NCBI GenBank assembly: GCA_934486785.1
Contig: CAKSQK010000008.1
Span: 36,556-100,555, forward strand
Length of the DNA: 64,000 nucleotides
From: an uncultured Niabella sp.
GTDB taxonomy: Bacteria; Bacteroidota; Bacteroidia; Chitinophagales; Chitinophagaceae
Reading direction: 5' to 3'
The notes below the pieces were generated by a model that ran no database searches, was not told the origin of the DNA, and was given only the letters and a program-made list of their open reading frames with translations. Shown one piece after another: positions 18,105-26,396 of the stretch. A program made the translations under genes and the position numbers. Each line of letters opens with the position of its first letter. The stretch's first letter is position 1.

Positions 18105-18674
18105 ATGAAACTTCTTGTTTTTGATAATTACGATTCGTTTACTTACAACCTGGTACACCTGGTTGAAAAAATCCTACATCAAAAGGTGGATGTGTTTCGC
18201 AACGACCAGATAGCGCTGGAAGATGTGAAACAATATGATAAGATCATTCTTTCGCCAGGCCCGGGCATACCTGTTGAAGCCGGCCTGCTGCTGCCGCTGA
18301 TTAAAGAATATGCTGCCAGCAAATCCATACTGGGTGTGTGTTTGGGACACCAGGCCATTGGTGAGGCATTTGGCGCGAATCTGGTAAACCTTAAAAATGT
18401 TTTTCACGGTGTAGCCACCAATTGCAAGATCGTAGCGAAAGATGACCAGCTTTTTAAAGACATACATGGTGGCCTGGAAGTGGGCCGTTATCACTCGTGG
18501 GTGGTGGAGAAAGAAACCCTGCCGCAAGACCTGGTGGTGACAGCAGAAGATGACAACGGCATGATCATGGCCATGCATCATAAAACATACGATGTGCGTG
18601 GCGTGCAATTTCATCCCGAAAGTGTATTGACACCGCTGGGAGAAACGATCATCAAAAACTGGCTGAACCAATAA
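18105..18674 (+). CDS. trpG: Anthranilate synthase component II (glutamine amidotransferase)
   Basis: This 189-residue class I amidotransferase supplies ammonia to TrpE. The nucleophile Cys is in GVCLGHQAIGEAFG and the His-Glu pair in VQFHPESVLTP; the oxyanion segment is LSPGPGIP. The ATG at 18105 begins MKLLVFDNYDSFTYN, the normal start of this family. The frame stays open upstream to 18057, but those 16 residues do not resemble TrpG and would nearly abut trpE. The gene is separate from trpE, not fused to it or to trpD. Confidence 0.96.
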   Translation: MKLLVFDNYDSFTYNLVHLVEKILHQKVDVFRNDQIALEDVKQYDKIILSPGPGIPVEAGLLLPLIKEYAASKSILGVCLGHQAIGEAFGANLVNLKNVFHGVATNCKIVAKDDQLFKDIHGGLEVGRYHSWVVEKETLPQDLVVTAEDDNGMIMAMHHKTYDVRGVQFHPESVLTPLGETIIKNWLNQ

Positions 18675-18713
18675 TATTTTAGTGTATAAAAAAAATTCCC
18701 GCCAGGGAACAAT

Positions 18714-19709
18714 ATGATGAAAAAAATTCTCAACTTTTTATTTGAACATAAAACGCTTGACCGCGCAATGGCAAAAGAAGCGTTGGTAAACATAGGCAAA
18801 GGCGTGTACAACGAGCATGAGATCACCGCGTTCATGACGGTGTATTTAATGCGCAGCATTACGTTGCAGGAGCTGCAGGGCTTTAAGGATGCGCTGCTTG
18901 AGCTTTGCCTGCCCATCAGCTTCGACGGGCTGAATACCATTGATATTGTTGGCACCGGCGGCGACGGAAAAAATACGTTTAATATTTCCACGCTGGCGTG
19001 TTTTATTGTGGCCGGGGCAGGGCACAAGGTTACCAAGCATGGGAATTATGGCGCTTCCACGGTCAGTGGCTCTTCTAACGTGGTAGAGCAAATGGGCTAT
19101 CGTTTTAAAAATGAAAACAGCCTGCTGCGCAAAGAACTGGAAGAAGCCAACATCTGCTTTATGCACGCGCCATTGTTCCATCCCGCGCTGAAAAACGTGG
19201 GGCCCATCAGGCGCAACCTGGGCATCAGAACATTTTTTAACATGCTGGGGCCGCTGGTGAATCCTGCCTTTCCATCGTTCAGTATTATTGGCGTTTACAG
19301 TCTTGAAATGGCACGCCTTTATAATTATTTAATGCAGCAGCAGCCAGAGCGTTATTCCATCATTCATTCGCTGGATGGTTATGATGAAATTTCTTTAACA
19401 GGCGACAGCAAGATCATCACGCAGGAAGGAGAAAAAATTTACTCGGCCATGGAAATGGGTAAGATGGAAGTAAACCCTGAACTGATTGAGGGCGGCGCCA
19501 CCATAGAAGAAGCTGCGGGCATCTTCAAAAGCATCATCACTGGTTCAAGCACGCCCGCGCAGGAAGCGGTGGTCATGGCAAATGCAGCCATAGCGCTGCT
19601 TACAACGGGAAGCTATGCATCTTATAACGATGCTTTTGCCGCTGCTGAAGAAAGTCTGAAATCGGGCAGGGCAAACAACTGCCTGAAAAAATTGATTGAA
19701 TTACAATAA
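18714..19709 (+). CDS. trpD: Anthranilate phosphoribosyltransferase
   Basis: This 331-residue enzyme transfers phosphoribose from PRPP to anthranilate, the second committed step. The family signature is visible as VGTGGDGKNTFNIST (PRPP binding) and KHGNYGASTVSGSSNVVE, followed by HPALKNVGPIRRNLGIRTFF. Length and domain order are normal. An ATG at 18717 right after the first is an equally possible start. It is third in the operon, 39 bases after trpG. Confidence 0.96.
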   Translation: MMKKILNFLFEHKTLDRAMAKEALVNIGKGVYNEHEITAFMTVYLMRSITLQELQGFKDALLELCLPISFDGLNTIDIVGTGGDGKNTFNISTLACFIVAGAGHKVTKHGNYGASTVSGSSNVVEQMGYRFKNENSLLRKELEEANICFMHAPLFHPALKNVGPIRRNLGIRTFFNMLGPLVNPAFPSFSIIGVYSLEMARLYNYLMQQQPERYSIIHSLDGYDEISLTGDSKIITQEGEKIYSAMEMGKMEVNPELIEGGATIEEAAGIFKSIITGSSTPAQEAVVMANAAIALLTTGSYASYNDAFAAAEESLKSGRANNCLKKLIELQ

Positions 19710-19716
19710 TACCCGT

Positions 19717-20508
19717 ATGAATATTTTAGATAAAATAGTGGCGCATAAAAAAACAGAAGTGGCACAAAATAAAGCGCTCAGGCCTGTTACACTGCTGGAG
19801 CAGTCGGTGCACTTTCAATTGCCAGCCCACTCACTGAGTGCTTCTTTGCTAACAGAACAAACCACCGGGATCATTGCAGAGTTCAAACGCAAATCGCCAT
19901 CGAAAGGATTTATCAAAGAACACGCCGATGTAAATGAAATTACATCAGCATATACAAAATATGGCGCGGCAGGTTTGTCGGTATTAACGGATAACCATTT
20001 TTTTGGTGGTTCTGAAAACGATTTGTTACAAGCCCGCGCAAATGAAATACCCATCCTGCGCAAAGATTTTATGGTAGATGAATACCAGGTGATTGAAGCA
20101 AAATCCATGGGCGCAGATGTGATCTTGCTAATAGCCGCCTGCTTATCGCCACAACAGGTACAGCACCTTGCGAAAACCGCGTCATCATTGGGTTTGGAAA
20201 GCATTCTTGAACTTCATGCAGAAGAAGAACTGGGACATGTGTGCAATGAGGTAACCATGGTGGGCATTAATAACCGTGATTTAAAAACCTTCAGTGTTGA
20301 TATTGAACGCAGCCTGCGCATGGCAGAACAATTGCCTGCAGAAAAGATCACCATTGCCGAAAGCGGTATTGATAAAACAGAAGATATTCTGCTTTTTAAA
20401 CAACATGGCTTTAAAGGTTTTTTAATTGGAGAATACTTTATGAAACACCAGAATACGCCAAAAGCCTTTGAAGCATTTGTACAAAAACTCAGGCAGGCAA
20501 CATCATAA
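19717..20508 (+). CDS. trpC: Indole-3-glycerol-phosphate synthase
   Basis: This 263-residue TIM-barrel enzyme closes the indole ring to give indole-3-glycerol phosphate. Seen are IIAEFKRKSPSKGFI (catalytic Lys and Ser-Pro-Ser), LRKDFMVDEYQ, a GINNRDL strand and IAESGI near the end. The ATG at 19717 (MNILDKIVAHKKTEV) is the standard family start, 7 bases after the trpD stop; an open stretch back to a TTG at 19696 would overlap trpD and adds nothing family-like. It is a stand-alone TrpC, not a TrpC-TrpF fusion. Confidence 0.96.
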   Translation: MNILDKIVAHKKTEVAQNKALRPVTLLEQSVHFQLPAHSLSASLLTEQTTGIIAEFKRKSPSKGFIKEHADVNEITSAYTKYGAAGLSVLTDNHFFGGSENDLLQARANEIPILRKDFMVDEYQVIEAKSMGADVILLIAACLSPQQVQHLAKTASSLGLESILELHAEEELGHVCNEVTMVGINNRDLKTFSVDIERSLRMAEQLPAEKITIAESGIDKTEDILLFKQHGFKGFLIGEYFMKHQNTPKAFEAFVQKLRQATS

Positions 20509-20523
20509 GAAAAAAATTGAAGT

Positions 20524-21189
20524 ATGAATCCACAGCATTCGGTTAAGATTAAAGTTTGCGGCATGACAGAAATAGAACAGGTGCGCCAGCTTGAAGCATG
20601 GGGCGTGGATTACGCAGGCTTTATTTTTTATGAAAAGTCTCCACGATACGCGGCAGGTAAATTAAGCCCTGATGAACTAAAGCAGCTTACCGGTATTCAT
20701 AAAACAGGGGTTTTTGTAGATGCTGATTATGATGTGGTATTGCAGACAGCAGATGCGTACAGCTTAAATGCCGTACAGCTTCACGGAGATGAAACGGCGG
20801 ATTTTTGCAAGCGCGTGTCATCTTATATTAAAACCATTAAGGCTTTCAGGGTGACGGGTGAAGAAAACCTGCAAAGCCTTGTTGATGATTACCAGGATGC
20901 GGTTGATTATTTTTTATTTGATACCCGGGCAGATGGATACGGCGGCACGGGTAAAAAATTCAACTGGAATATTTTGAAACAGGTTGCTGTAGGCAGGCCT
21001 TATTTTTTAAGCGGTGGCATTGGCCCTGATGATGCGCCTTTGATCAATGATTTTATTAGCGAAAGCAGGAATGAACTTTATGCTATTGACCTGAACAGTA
21101 AATTTGAAACAGCGCCAGGCGTGAAAGACCTTTCAATCCTAAAAATATTTTTGGATGAGATCAAAGCAGATCAGGATGACCATCTGTAA
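20524..21189 (+). CDS. trpF: Phosphoribosylanthranilate isomerase
   Basis: This 221-residue TIM-barrel enzyme does the Amadori isomerisation between the TrpD and TrpC steps. The catalytic Cys is in KVCGMTEIEQV near the start; further landmarks are YAGFIFYEKSPR, AVQLHGDET, LFDTRADGYGGTGKKF with the catalytic Asp, and FLSGGIGPDDA. It is the last trp gene in the run. No trpB or trpA follows: the next gene is convergent, ending 3 bases away. Tryptophan synthase must be encoded elsewhere or be missing. Confidence 0.95.
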   Translation: MNPQHSVKIKVCGMTEIEQVRQLEAWGVDYAGFIFYEKSPRYAAGKLSPDELKQLTGIHKTGVFVDADYDVVLQTADAYSLNAVQLHGDETADFCKRVSSYIKTIKAFRVTGEENLQSLVDDYQDAVDYFLFDTRADGYGGTGKKFNWNILKQVAVGRPYFLSGGIGPDDAPLINDFISESRNELYAIDLNSKFETAPGVKDLSILKIFLDEIKADQDDHL

Positions 21190-21192
21190 CAA

Positions 21193-21642
21193 CTAAGCAA
21201 ATCTTTCTTTTAAAATCTTTGCTGCAATTTTATCAATTGGCAGGCTCATCACGTCTTCATTAAAATATTCCCAGTCAATAAACCTGAAAATTTCACCCAC
21301 TTCTACAGGATAAGCAGGGCCTGTATTGTTTACAGCAATGTTCAATGGCTGCAACGGTTTAATAACGTAATAAATGGAAATGATCTGGTGAGCATCGTTA
21401 AAAGCAGACTGTTGAAAAAAATCTGTGGTGTAAAGATGGTCTACTACTGCCACGTCAATATCCAGCTCTTCCTTACACTCGCGCACAATGCAATCTTTTG
21501 TTCCTTCGCCCAGCTCTAGCCCGCCGCCGGGAAATTTGGTTACTTCAAGTAAGTTGTTGTAAATACGTTCATCGCTTACCAGTACCTGTTTCTTATCGTT
21601 GATTAATATTCCGTAAACCCTGATGTTGAATGATGTGAGCAT
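21193..21642 (-). CDS. Nudix hydrolase
   Basis: This is a 149-residue Nudix-fold hydrolase. The Nudix box reads GGLELGEGTKDCIVRECKEE then LDI, keeping the REx2EE metal ligands; the usual final Gly is Asp. The family cleaves nucleoside diphosphates linked to another moiety; the substrate cannot be read here. The start is ATG at 21642 (MLTSFNIRVYGIL); a longer open frame reaches 21693 but overlaps corA. It lies 5 bases downstream of corA, so the two, together with dapF, are probably one transcript. Confidence 0.88.
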   Translation of the reverse strand: MLTSFNIRVYGILINDKKQVLVSDERIYNNLLEVTKFPGGGLELGEGTKDCIVRECKEELDIDVAVVDHLYTTDFFQQSAFNDAHQIISIYYVIKPLQPLNIAVNNTGPAYPVEVGEIFRFIDWEYFNEDVMSLPIDKIAAKILKERFA

Positions 21643-21647
21643 GGTGG

Positions 21648-22586
21648 TTATAACATTTTTTTCCTCAAAGCAAAATAACCGGTAACAATACAAAATACAA
21701 GCGAGGCGGCCGAAACCGCATAAAAAGCTGTTTGAGAATTTTCCAAGCCATTCCTCAGGTTCATACCAAAAATACTGGCCAGCAAAACGGGTATTGTAAG
21801 TGCGATGGTGGCAATGGTCAGCCGTTTAAGTACGGCATTCTGGTTGTTGGCAATAATGCTGGCAAAAGCGTCCATTGAACTGCTTAAAATGTTGGTATAA
21901 ATGTTGGCCATCTCCAGCGCCTGAGAATTGTCCACCATCAGGTCTTCCAGGAATTCATTCTCCTCTTCGCTGAGGCGCAGAAAATTGGTACGCATCATTT
22001 TGGCCAGCAACAATTCATTCGAGCGCAGCGCTGTTACAAAGTACACAAGGCTCTTTTGTATTTTCATCAGCTCCAGCAACTGCTCATTTTTATTGGAATC
22101 ATAAAGGCGTTGCTCTATAATATTTCTTTTATGATTGATCTCCTTCAGGTGATCCATAAAATTCTGAACCACTTTTTCAATGATTTTTACAACCATCATC
22201 CCGCGCTTTTCAGGCTGGCGGTTTTGAAAGGTGTTCAGGAATTTTTTAATGGCGGGATTGTCAAAAGAGTTAACCGTTACAATGTGGTTGTGCGTTAAAA
22301 TAATACTGATGGGAATGGTAATGTAATAAGCGTCGCTGTCGTTGAAAGAATGATTTTCCGTGGGCGTTTTAATCACCACCAGCCGCACGTTGTCATCTTC
22401 TTCATAGCGGCTGCGTTCGTCAATATCCAGCGAGTCTGAAAGAAAGTCGAGCGGTATTTCCAGGTCTTCAGATAATTTAATGAACTCTTCCTGTTTCAGC
22501 GGCGGCGTCACATTCACCCAAATGTCATTTTCAGGCGTATCAACTTCTACCGTGTGGTGGTCAATATTTTTTAAATATTTAATCAT
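21648..22586 (-). CDS. corA: CorA-family magnesium/divalent cation transporter
   Basis: This is a 312-residue inner-membrane protein. A long soluble helical domain fills residues 1 to about 250, followed by two C-terminal membrane segments. The selectivity motif GMN is present as IFGMNLRNGLENS between them, with TIALTIPVLLASIFGMN forming the first segment. CorA pentamers conduct Mg2+ and related cations. The gene sits 2 bases after dapF on the same strand. The length and motif are normal for the family. Whether it carries magnesium, cobalt or another cation is not decided by the motif. Confidence 0.9.
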   Translation of the reverse strand: MIKYLKNIDHHTVEVDTPENDIWVNVTPPLKQEEFIKLSEDLEIPLDFLSDSLDIDERSRYEEDDNVRLVVIKTPTENHSFNDSDAYYITIPISIILTHNHIVTVNSFDNPAIKKFLNTFQNRQPEKRGMMVVKIIEKVVQNFMDHLKEINHKRNIIEQRLYDSNKNEQLLELMKIQKSLVYFVTALRSNELLLAKMMRTNFLRLSEEENEFLEDLMVDNSQALEMANIYTNILSSSMDAFASIIANNQNAVLKRLTIATIALTIPVLLASIFGMNLRNGLENSQTAFYAVSAASLVFCIVTGYFALRKKML

Positions 22587-22588
22587 AC

Positions 22589-23374
22589 TTACAGTTCTGC
22601 AGATCCTTCAAAAACCTTTACAGCAGGGCCTTTCAGCCAGATGTGGTCATAGCTTCCGTCAGGATGCCTGTTGTACCTCACCGTTAACTGGCCACCCAGC
22701 ACGTCAATATCAACCGTGTTAAAACCATTTTCATTGTGATAAAAAACAAGCGCGGCGGCCGTTACGCCCGTACCGCAGGCATAGGTTTCATCTTCCACAC
22801 CACGCTCGTAAGTGCGCACGATCAGATGATTGTCATCTTTTACCTCAACAAAATTTACATTGATGCCTTTTTCGCTAAAATCTTTGTTATACCGGATCTT
22901 TCTTCCTTCTTTCACCACGTCCAGCGCCATCACATCATCTGCCAGTTGCACATAATGTGGCGACCCTGTATTCAACACTTTATCATGATAGTAGTTTGAA
23001 ATGCCTGCAACATCAATCATTCTCAATGATACCATGCCTTCTTCATTATAAATTGCCGCTTCATGAGGACCGTCAACGGCTAAAAACCTGTACTGTTGTT
23101 TTACGATGCCGGTGTCGTATGCAAATTGTACAATACACCTGCCGCCATTGCCACACATGCTGCCTTCGCGCCCGTCGGCGTTATAATAAACCATTTCAAA
23201 ATCATAACCCTCTTTCTCATTCAGCTTCATGAAACCGTCTGCACCCACGCCAAAGCGGCGGTTGCATATTTTCTGTATCTGTTCGTGTGTAAGATCATTG
23301 TATGCACCTTTACGGTTATCAACCAATATAAAATCATTTCCCGTGCCCTGGTATTTATAAAAATGGATCTTCAT
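22589..23374 (-). CDS. dapF: Diaminopimelate epimerase
   Basis: This 261-residue cytoplasmic enzyme converts LL- to meso-diaminopimelate for lysine and peptidoglycan synthesis. The start MKIHFYKYQGTGNDFILVDN is typical. The two active-site cysteines are in MCGNGGRCIVQFA and ETYACGTGVTAAAL, which indicates a working enzyme. It is the first gene of the dapF-corA-Nudix run; functional linkage to the transporter is not evident. Confidence 0.95.
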   Translation of the reverse strand: MKIHFYKYQGTGNDFILVDNRKGAYNDLTHEQIQKICNRRFGVGADGFMKLNEKEGYDFEMVYYNADGREGSMCGNGGRCIVQFAYDTGIVKQQYRFLAVDGPHEAAIYNEEGMVSLRMIDVAGISNYYHDKVLNTGSPHYVQLADDVMALDVVKEGRKIRYNKDFSEKGINVNFVEVKDDNHLIVRTYERGVEDETYACGTGVTAAALVFYHNENGFNTVDIDVLGGQLTVRYNRHPDGSYDHIWLKGPAVKVFEGSAEL

Positions 23375-23403
23375 TTTTTTTAATTTAAAACATCCTCAAT
23401 ATA

Positions 23404-24282
23404 TCAAAATTCTGCTGCAAATGTTTCCAGGAATTTTACGATCAGGCTTTCAATAGCAGCTTTACTGTCTTTGCTGAATTGTTTTGCAATGCGGTTTGCC
23501 ACAATTACATTCAGCGCCAGGCAGTGGTGGCCTAATAGTTTGCCCAAACCATAAATAGCCGAGGTTTCCATTTCAAAATTGGTGATCCTGTGTTGCCCGA
23601 AGCTGAAATCTGTAAGCCTGTCTATTAGTTGCGCGTTTTGCACACCCAGCCTTAACACGCGGCCCTGCGGCCCGTAAAAACCCGGGCATGTGACTGTAAT
23701 GCCCTGGTGAAAGCCCTGCGCAAAATGTTTTAACAGGGTGGGAGAGGCGCCGGTAATATAAGGCTGGCCGGTGTAGCCCTGCATTTGCACATGTGTGGCA
23801 AACGCGTGTATGAGCTGGTCTTCCTCACCATTTTGCACGTGGCGGTAAAAATTAAGCAGGTTGTCAATGCCCAGCCCGTGTGTAGAAGCCACAAAGGCAT
23901 CCACAGGAATATCGGCCTGCAAAGAGCCCGATGTGCCCACGCGAATAATGTTTAAGGAAGACAGCACCGGCTTGATCTCCCGCGTTTCAAAATCAATGTT
24001 CACCAGCGCATCCAGTTCGTTCATCACAATGTCAATATTATCGGGGCCAATACCGCTGGATAGGACACTGAGCCTTTTACCATTCACAAGGCCGGTATGC
24101 GTTACAAACTCGCGGTGCTGGCGTTTTACTTCAATCGTATCAAAGTATTTACTGAATTCAAACACACGGCCGGGATCGCCAACGGTAACAACGGTTCCTG
24201 CAAGTTCTTCCGGCCTCAGGTCAAGGTGATATACAGCGCCGCGTTCATTCAATATGAGTTCCGATTCTGCAATACTGGCCAT
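23404..24282 (-). CDS. Nucleoside phosphorylase (uridine phosphorylase-like)
   Basis: This 292-residue enzyme of the PNP/UDP family splits nucleosides with phosphate to free base and ribose-1-phosphate. Seen are the phosphate-binding VVTVGDPGRVFEFSKYF, LSSGIGPDNIDIVMNEL, RVGTSGSLQADI and the nucleoside-site NFEMETSAIYGLGKLLGH. The family usually begins with a short N-terminus, so ATG at 24282 (MASIAESEL) was chosen over an open frame to 24345. It is divergent from tRNA-Cys. Uridine is the best guess for substrate. Confidence 0.9.
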   Translation of the reverse strand: MASIAESELILNERGAVYHLDLRPEELAGTVVTVGDPGRVFEFSKYFDTIEVKRQHREFVTHTGLVNGKRLSVLSSGIGPDNIDIVMNELDALVNIDFETREIKPVLSSLNIIRVGTSGSLQADIPVDAFVASTHGLGIDNLLNFYRHVQNGEEDQLIHAFATHVQMQGYTGQPYITGASPTLLKHFAQGFHQGITVTCPGFYGPQGRVLRLGVQNAQLIDRLTDFSFGQHRITNFEMETSAIYGLGKLLGHHCLALNVIVANRIAKQFSKDSKAAIESLIVKFLETFAAEF

Positions 24283-24326
24283 AAAATATTGATTTATGAT
24301 GAAGGATATATTTAACAAAAATATCC

Positions 24327-24334
24327 TATTTTTG
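24327..24334 (+). promoter_or_regulatory. Candidate -7 element for tRNA-Cys
   Basis: TATTTTTG fits TAnnTTTG and lies 35 bases before the tRNA 5' end. There is no convincing -33 TTTG. Orientation and position suit the tRNA gene. Confidence 0.45.
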
Positions 24335-24368
24335 CAAGCCTTCAAACAAGAGGAGAAATAAAAAATAA

Positions 24369-24439
24369 GGTCTCGTGGCCGAGTGGCTAGGCAGAGCTCT
24401 GCAAAAGCTCGTACAGCGGTTCGAATCCGCTCGAGACCT
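24369..24439 (+). tRNA. tRNA-Cys (anticodon GCA)
   Basis: The seven-base acceptor stem GGTCTCG (24369-24375) pairs with CGAGACC (24432-24438), followed by discriminator T, which is the Cys identity base. The anticodon loop reads CTCTGCAAAAG with GCA. The T-loop TTCGAATCC is canonical. The 3' CCA is not encoded. Length is 71 bases. Confidence 0.95.
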
Positions 24440-24447
24440 CGAAAAAG

Positions 24448-24471
24448 CCCGCTATTTTAGCGGGTTTTTTT
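24448..24471 (+). terminator. Terminator after tRNA-Cys
   Basis: The stem CCCGCT (24448-24453) and AGCGGG (24459-24464) with a five-base loop is followed by seven T. It begins nine bases after the tRNA end. Confidence 0.85.
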
Positions 24472-24514
24472 ATTTAAAAGACTTACTGTAATGATCTGTT
24501 GTATGCCGCATCAT

Positions 24515-24649
24515 TCATCGTTCAATGATGTGATGTTTATGTTCGATAATTTGTTTCATCCTTCTTTGAGGGCTTGTACCAATCTCCAATAGCCTGTTTG
24601 TTTTGATGGTGCCAATGCTTCTTAACAAGGTGTTGCAGCTTTCAAACAT
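24515..24649 (-). CDS. Possible 44-residue small protein (doubtful)
   Basis: An open frame begins MFESCNTLLRSIGTIKTN and ends RMKQIIEHKHHIIER. It lies alone downstream of the acylphosphatase gene. The sequence is amphipathic and basic but I recognise no family. It may be a real small protein, the end of a decayed gene, or chance. The only support is an ATG and a reasonable composition. Confidence 0.2.
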   Translation of the reverse strand: MFESCNTLLRSIGTIKTNRLLEIGTSPQRRMKQIIEHKHHIIER

Positions 24650-24663
24650 TGTATTTAAAAAGT

Positions 24664-24933
24664 TTACAGTATTGAAAATTTTTGAAAGGATTGAAGCGGA
24701 AGATCTACTACCGTCACATGCGTAACGCGTGCCCTTACCGGCCCTTGATGGCACCATTGTATCAGGCTGGTTACATCCTGCTCATTACCTGTTGCGTAAA
24801 TTTCCACGCTGCCGTCAGGTAAGTTTTTTACGGTACCGGTAATGTTTCTTTTTTCTGCCGCGTGCCTGGTGGCATACCTGTATCCCACGCCCTGCACGCG
24901 GCCCCGCACGATGATGTGTTTACTCACTGTCAT
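24664..24933 (-). CDS. acyP: Acylphosphatase
   Basis: This 89-residue enzyme hydrolyses carboxyl-phosphate bonds such as acetyl phosphate. The catalytic Arg is in IIVRGRVQGVGYR and the catalytic Asn in ITGTVKNLPDGSVEI, both canonical. Length is normal for the family. It overlaps the upstream methionine sulfoxide reductase gene by 14 bases in a different frame, indicating coupled translation. Confidence 0.92.
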   Translation of the reverse strand: MTVSKHIIVRGRVQGVGYRYATRHAAEKRNITGTVKNLPDGSVEIYATGNEQDVTSLIQWCHQGPVRARVTHVTVVDLPLQSFQKFSIL

Positions 24934-25408
24934 GGCTGAAATTTATCAGGCGTACAATTTCTTCCAGGTATTTTTGGTCGGTATCGTCAAAGTGCGCGTG
25001 GTGTTCGCTGTCGGCATCCAGCACGGCCACCACATTGCCGCCTGAGAATACCGGCACCACAATCTCCGATTTGGAAAAGCTGCTACAGGCAATGTGCCCG
25101 GGAAACTGTTCCACATCCGGCACGATCAGCGTTTGCGCCTGCATCCAGCTGCTGCCGCATACGCCACGCCCTTTTTGAATGCGCGTGCAGGCTACCGGCC
25201 CCTGGAAAGGGCCCAACACCAGCTCATCATTTTTTACAAGATAAAAACCGATCCACCACCAGTTGAATTGCTCCTTCAGCGCCGCGGCAATATTGGCAAG
25301 ATTGGCCACAAGGTCAGGTTCGCCTTCAATCAGGCCTTCGATTTGCGGCAACAGAGCCTGGTACTGCTCTTCTTTGGTTCCGTAAGCTATTTTTAGATCT
25401 TCTGACAT
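24920..25408 (-). CDS. msrC: GAF-domain free methionine-(R)-sulfoxide reductase
   Basis: This 162-residue GAF protein matches the fRMsr family, which reduces free methionine-R-sulfoxide with thioredoxin as donor. The three family cysteines are visible as PVACTRI, GRGVCGSSW and HIACSSFSKSE, so the catalytic set is intact. The Trp-rich NWWWIGFY segment is also typical. It is the first of a two-gene unit with acyP. A GAF sensor role is less likely given the conserved cysteines. Confidence 0.9.
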   Translation of the reverse strand: MSEDLKIAYGTKEEQYQALLPQIEGLIEGEPDLVANLANIAAALKEQFNWWWIGFYLVKNDELVLGPFQGPVACTRIQKGRGVCGSSWMQAQTLIVPDVEQFPGHIACSSFSKSEIVVPVFSGGNVVAVLDADSEHHAHFDDTDQKYLEEIVRLINFSHDSE

Positions 25409-25546
25409 TGAAATATAAATTTTAAAAAATGAAACTACGTCGGCGGATGCTGTTTCATACTTTCAATGGATTGTTTTGAATGGCCGGAAAATAAGCAATT
25501 ATTTTTGTGCATCAAGCCGCGTCGGCCAGGCTGGCTTGAGGAGGGA

Positions 25547-25578
25547 ATAAAAAAATCTACCCGCAAAGCAGGTAGATT
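25547..25578 (-). terminator. Terminator downstream of infC
   Basis: On the minus strand the eight-base stem AATCTACC/GGTAGATT (25571-25578 with 25554-25561) is followed by seven T. It lies 20 bases after the infC stop and shows that infC transcription ends without further ribosomal-protein genes. Confidence 0.85.
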
Positions 25579-25598
25579 GAAAACCTTTATTAAAAAAA

Positions 25599-26219
25599 TT
25601 ATTTTTTCTTAGCTGCTTTAGGAGCGATCATGGCCAGCATGCGGCGGCCCTCAAGCTTGGGCATGTTTTCCAAAGTTCCAAACTCAGACAGGCGCTCTGC
25701 AAATTTCAATAGCAGTAGTTGGCCTCTGTCCTGAAACTGTATGGCGCGCCCTTTGAACTGCACATAAGCTTTCACTTTATTACCGTCTTTCAAAAATCCT
25801 TCGGCATGTTTGGCCTTAAAGTCAAAGTCGTGATCGTCGGTATTGGGCGTAAAGCGTATTTCTTTAATTTCAGTTGCCTTGCTTTTAGCCTTGATCTCTT
25901 TTTCTTTTTTCTTCTTATCGTAAAGAAATTTATTATAGTCTATCACCCTGCAAACGGGGGGATCAGCGGTAGGAGATATTTCTACCAGGTCCAGTTCCTG
26001 CGCCTGGGCAATTTTTATTGCTTCCTGGGTAGGGTAAATGCCGGCCTCTATGTTGTCGCCAACTAATCTTACCTGTGGAACTCTGATGTGGTGGTTGATG
26101 CGGTGTTCGGCTTCTTTTTGAGGGAGGCGGCCCCTGAAGTTTGGCCTGTTGCCGCCTGGTCTGAATGATCCGCCAGAGCCGGGAGGCCTGTTGAATGCGG
26201 GTTTTTGTGGTACTGCCAT
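25599..26219 (-). CDS. infC: Translation initiation factor IF-3
   Basis: IF-3 of 206 residues binds the 30S subunit and polices start-codon choice. Seen are NHHIRVPQVRLVGDN at the start of the N-domain, LDLVEISPTADPPVCRVIDY and, in the C-domain, IKEIRFTPNTDDHDFDFK and FKGRAIQF. A Gly/Arg/Pro-rich extension of about 30 residues precedes the N-domain. The frame starts at a plain ATG, not the ATT/ATC used in enterobacteria. rpmI and rplT, which normally follow infC, are absent here; a terminator comes next. Confidence 0.95.
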   Translation of the reverse strand: MAVPQKPAFNRPPGSGGSFRPGGNRPNFRGRLPQKEAEHRINHHIRVPQVRLVGDNIEAGIYPTQEAIKIAQAQELDLVEISPTADPPVCRVIDYNKFLYDKKKKEKEIKAKSKATEIKEIRFTPNTDDHDFDFKAKHAEGFLKDGNKVKAYVQFKGRAIQFQDRGQLLLLKFAERLSEFGTLENMPKLEGRRMLAMIAPKAAKKK

Positions 26220-26396
26220 CTAATAGATAATTCGTTATTACTTTTTACCCGGCTAAAAGTATATTTTTTGTTTTTTACCCCCGCCGGGAAGGTTGTTAAA
26301 AAAAATTAATTTTCACAAATATTGGAAATAAATGCCACACCCGCAATTTTATTTTTTTATCGGATAAACGGCTTTTTCAGGTAAAATGCAGGCAGC

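Noticed and set aside
21643..21693. Longer Nudix N-terminus
   Set aside because: It would overlap the end of corA; ATG at 21642 fits the family.
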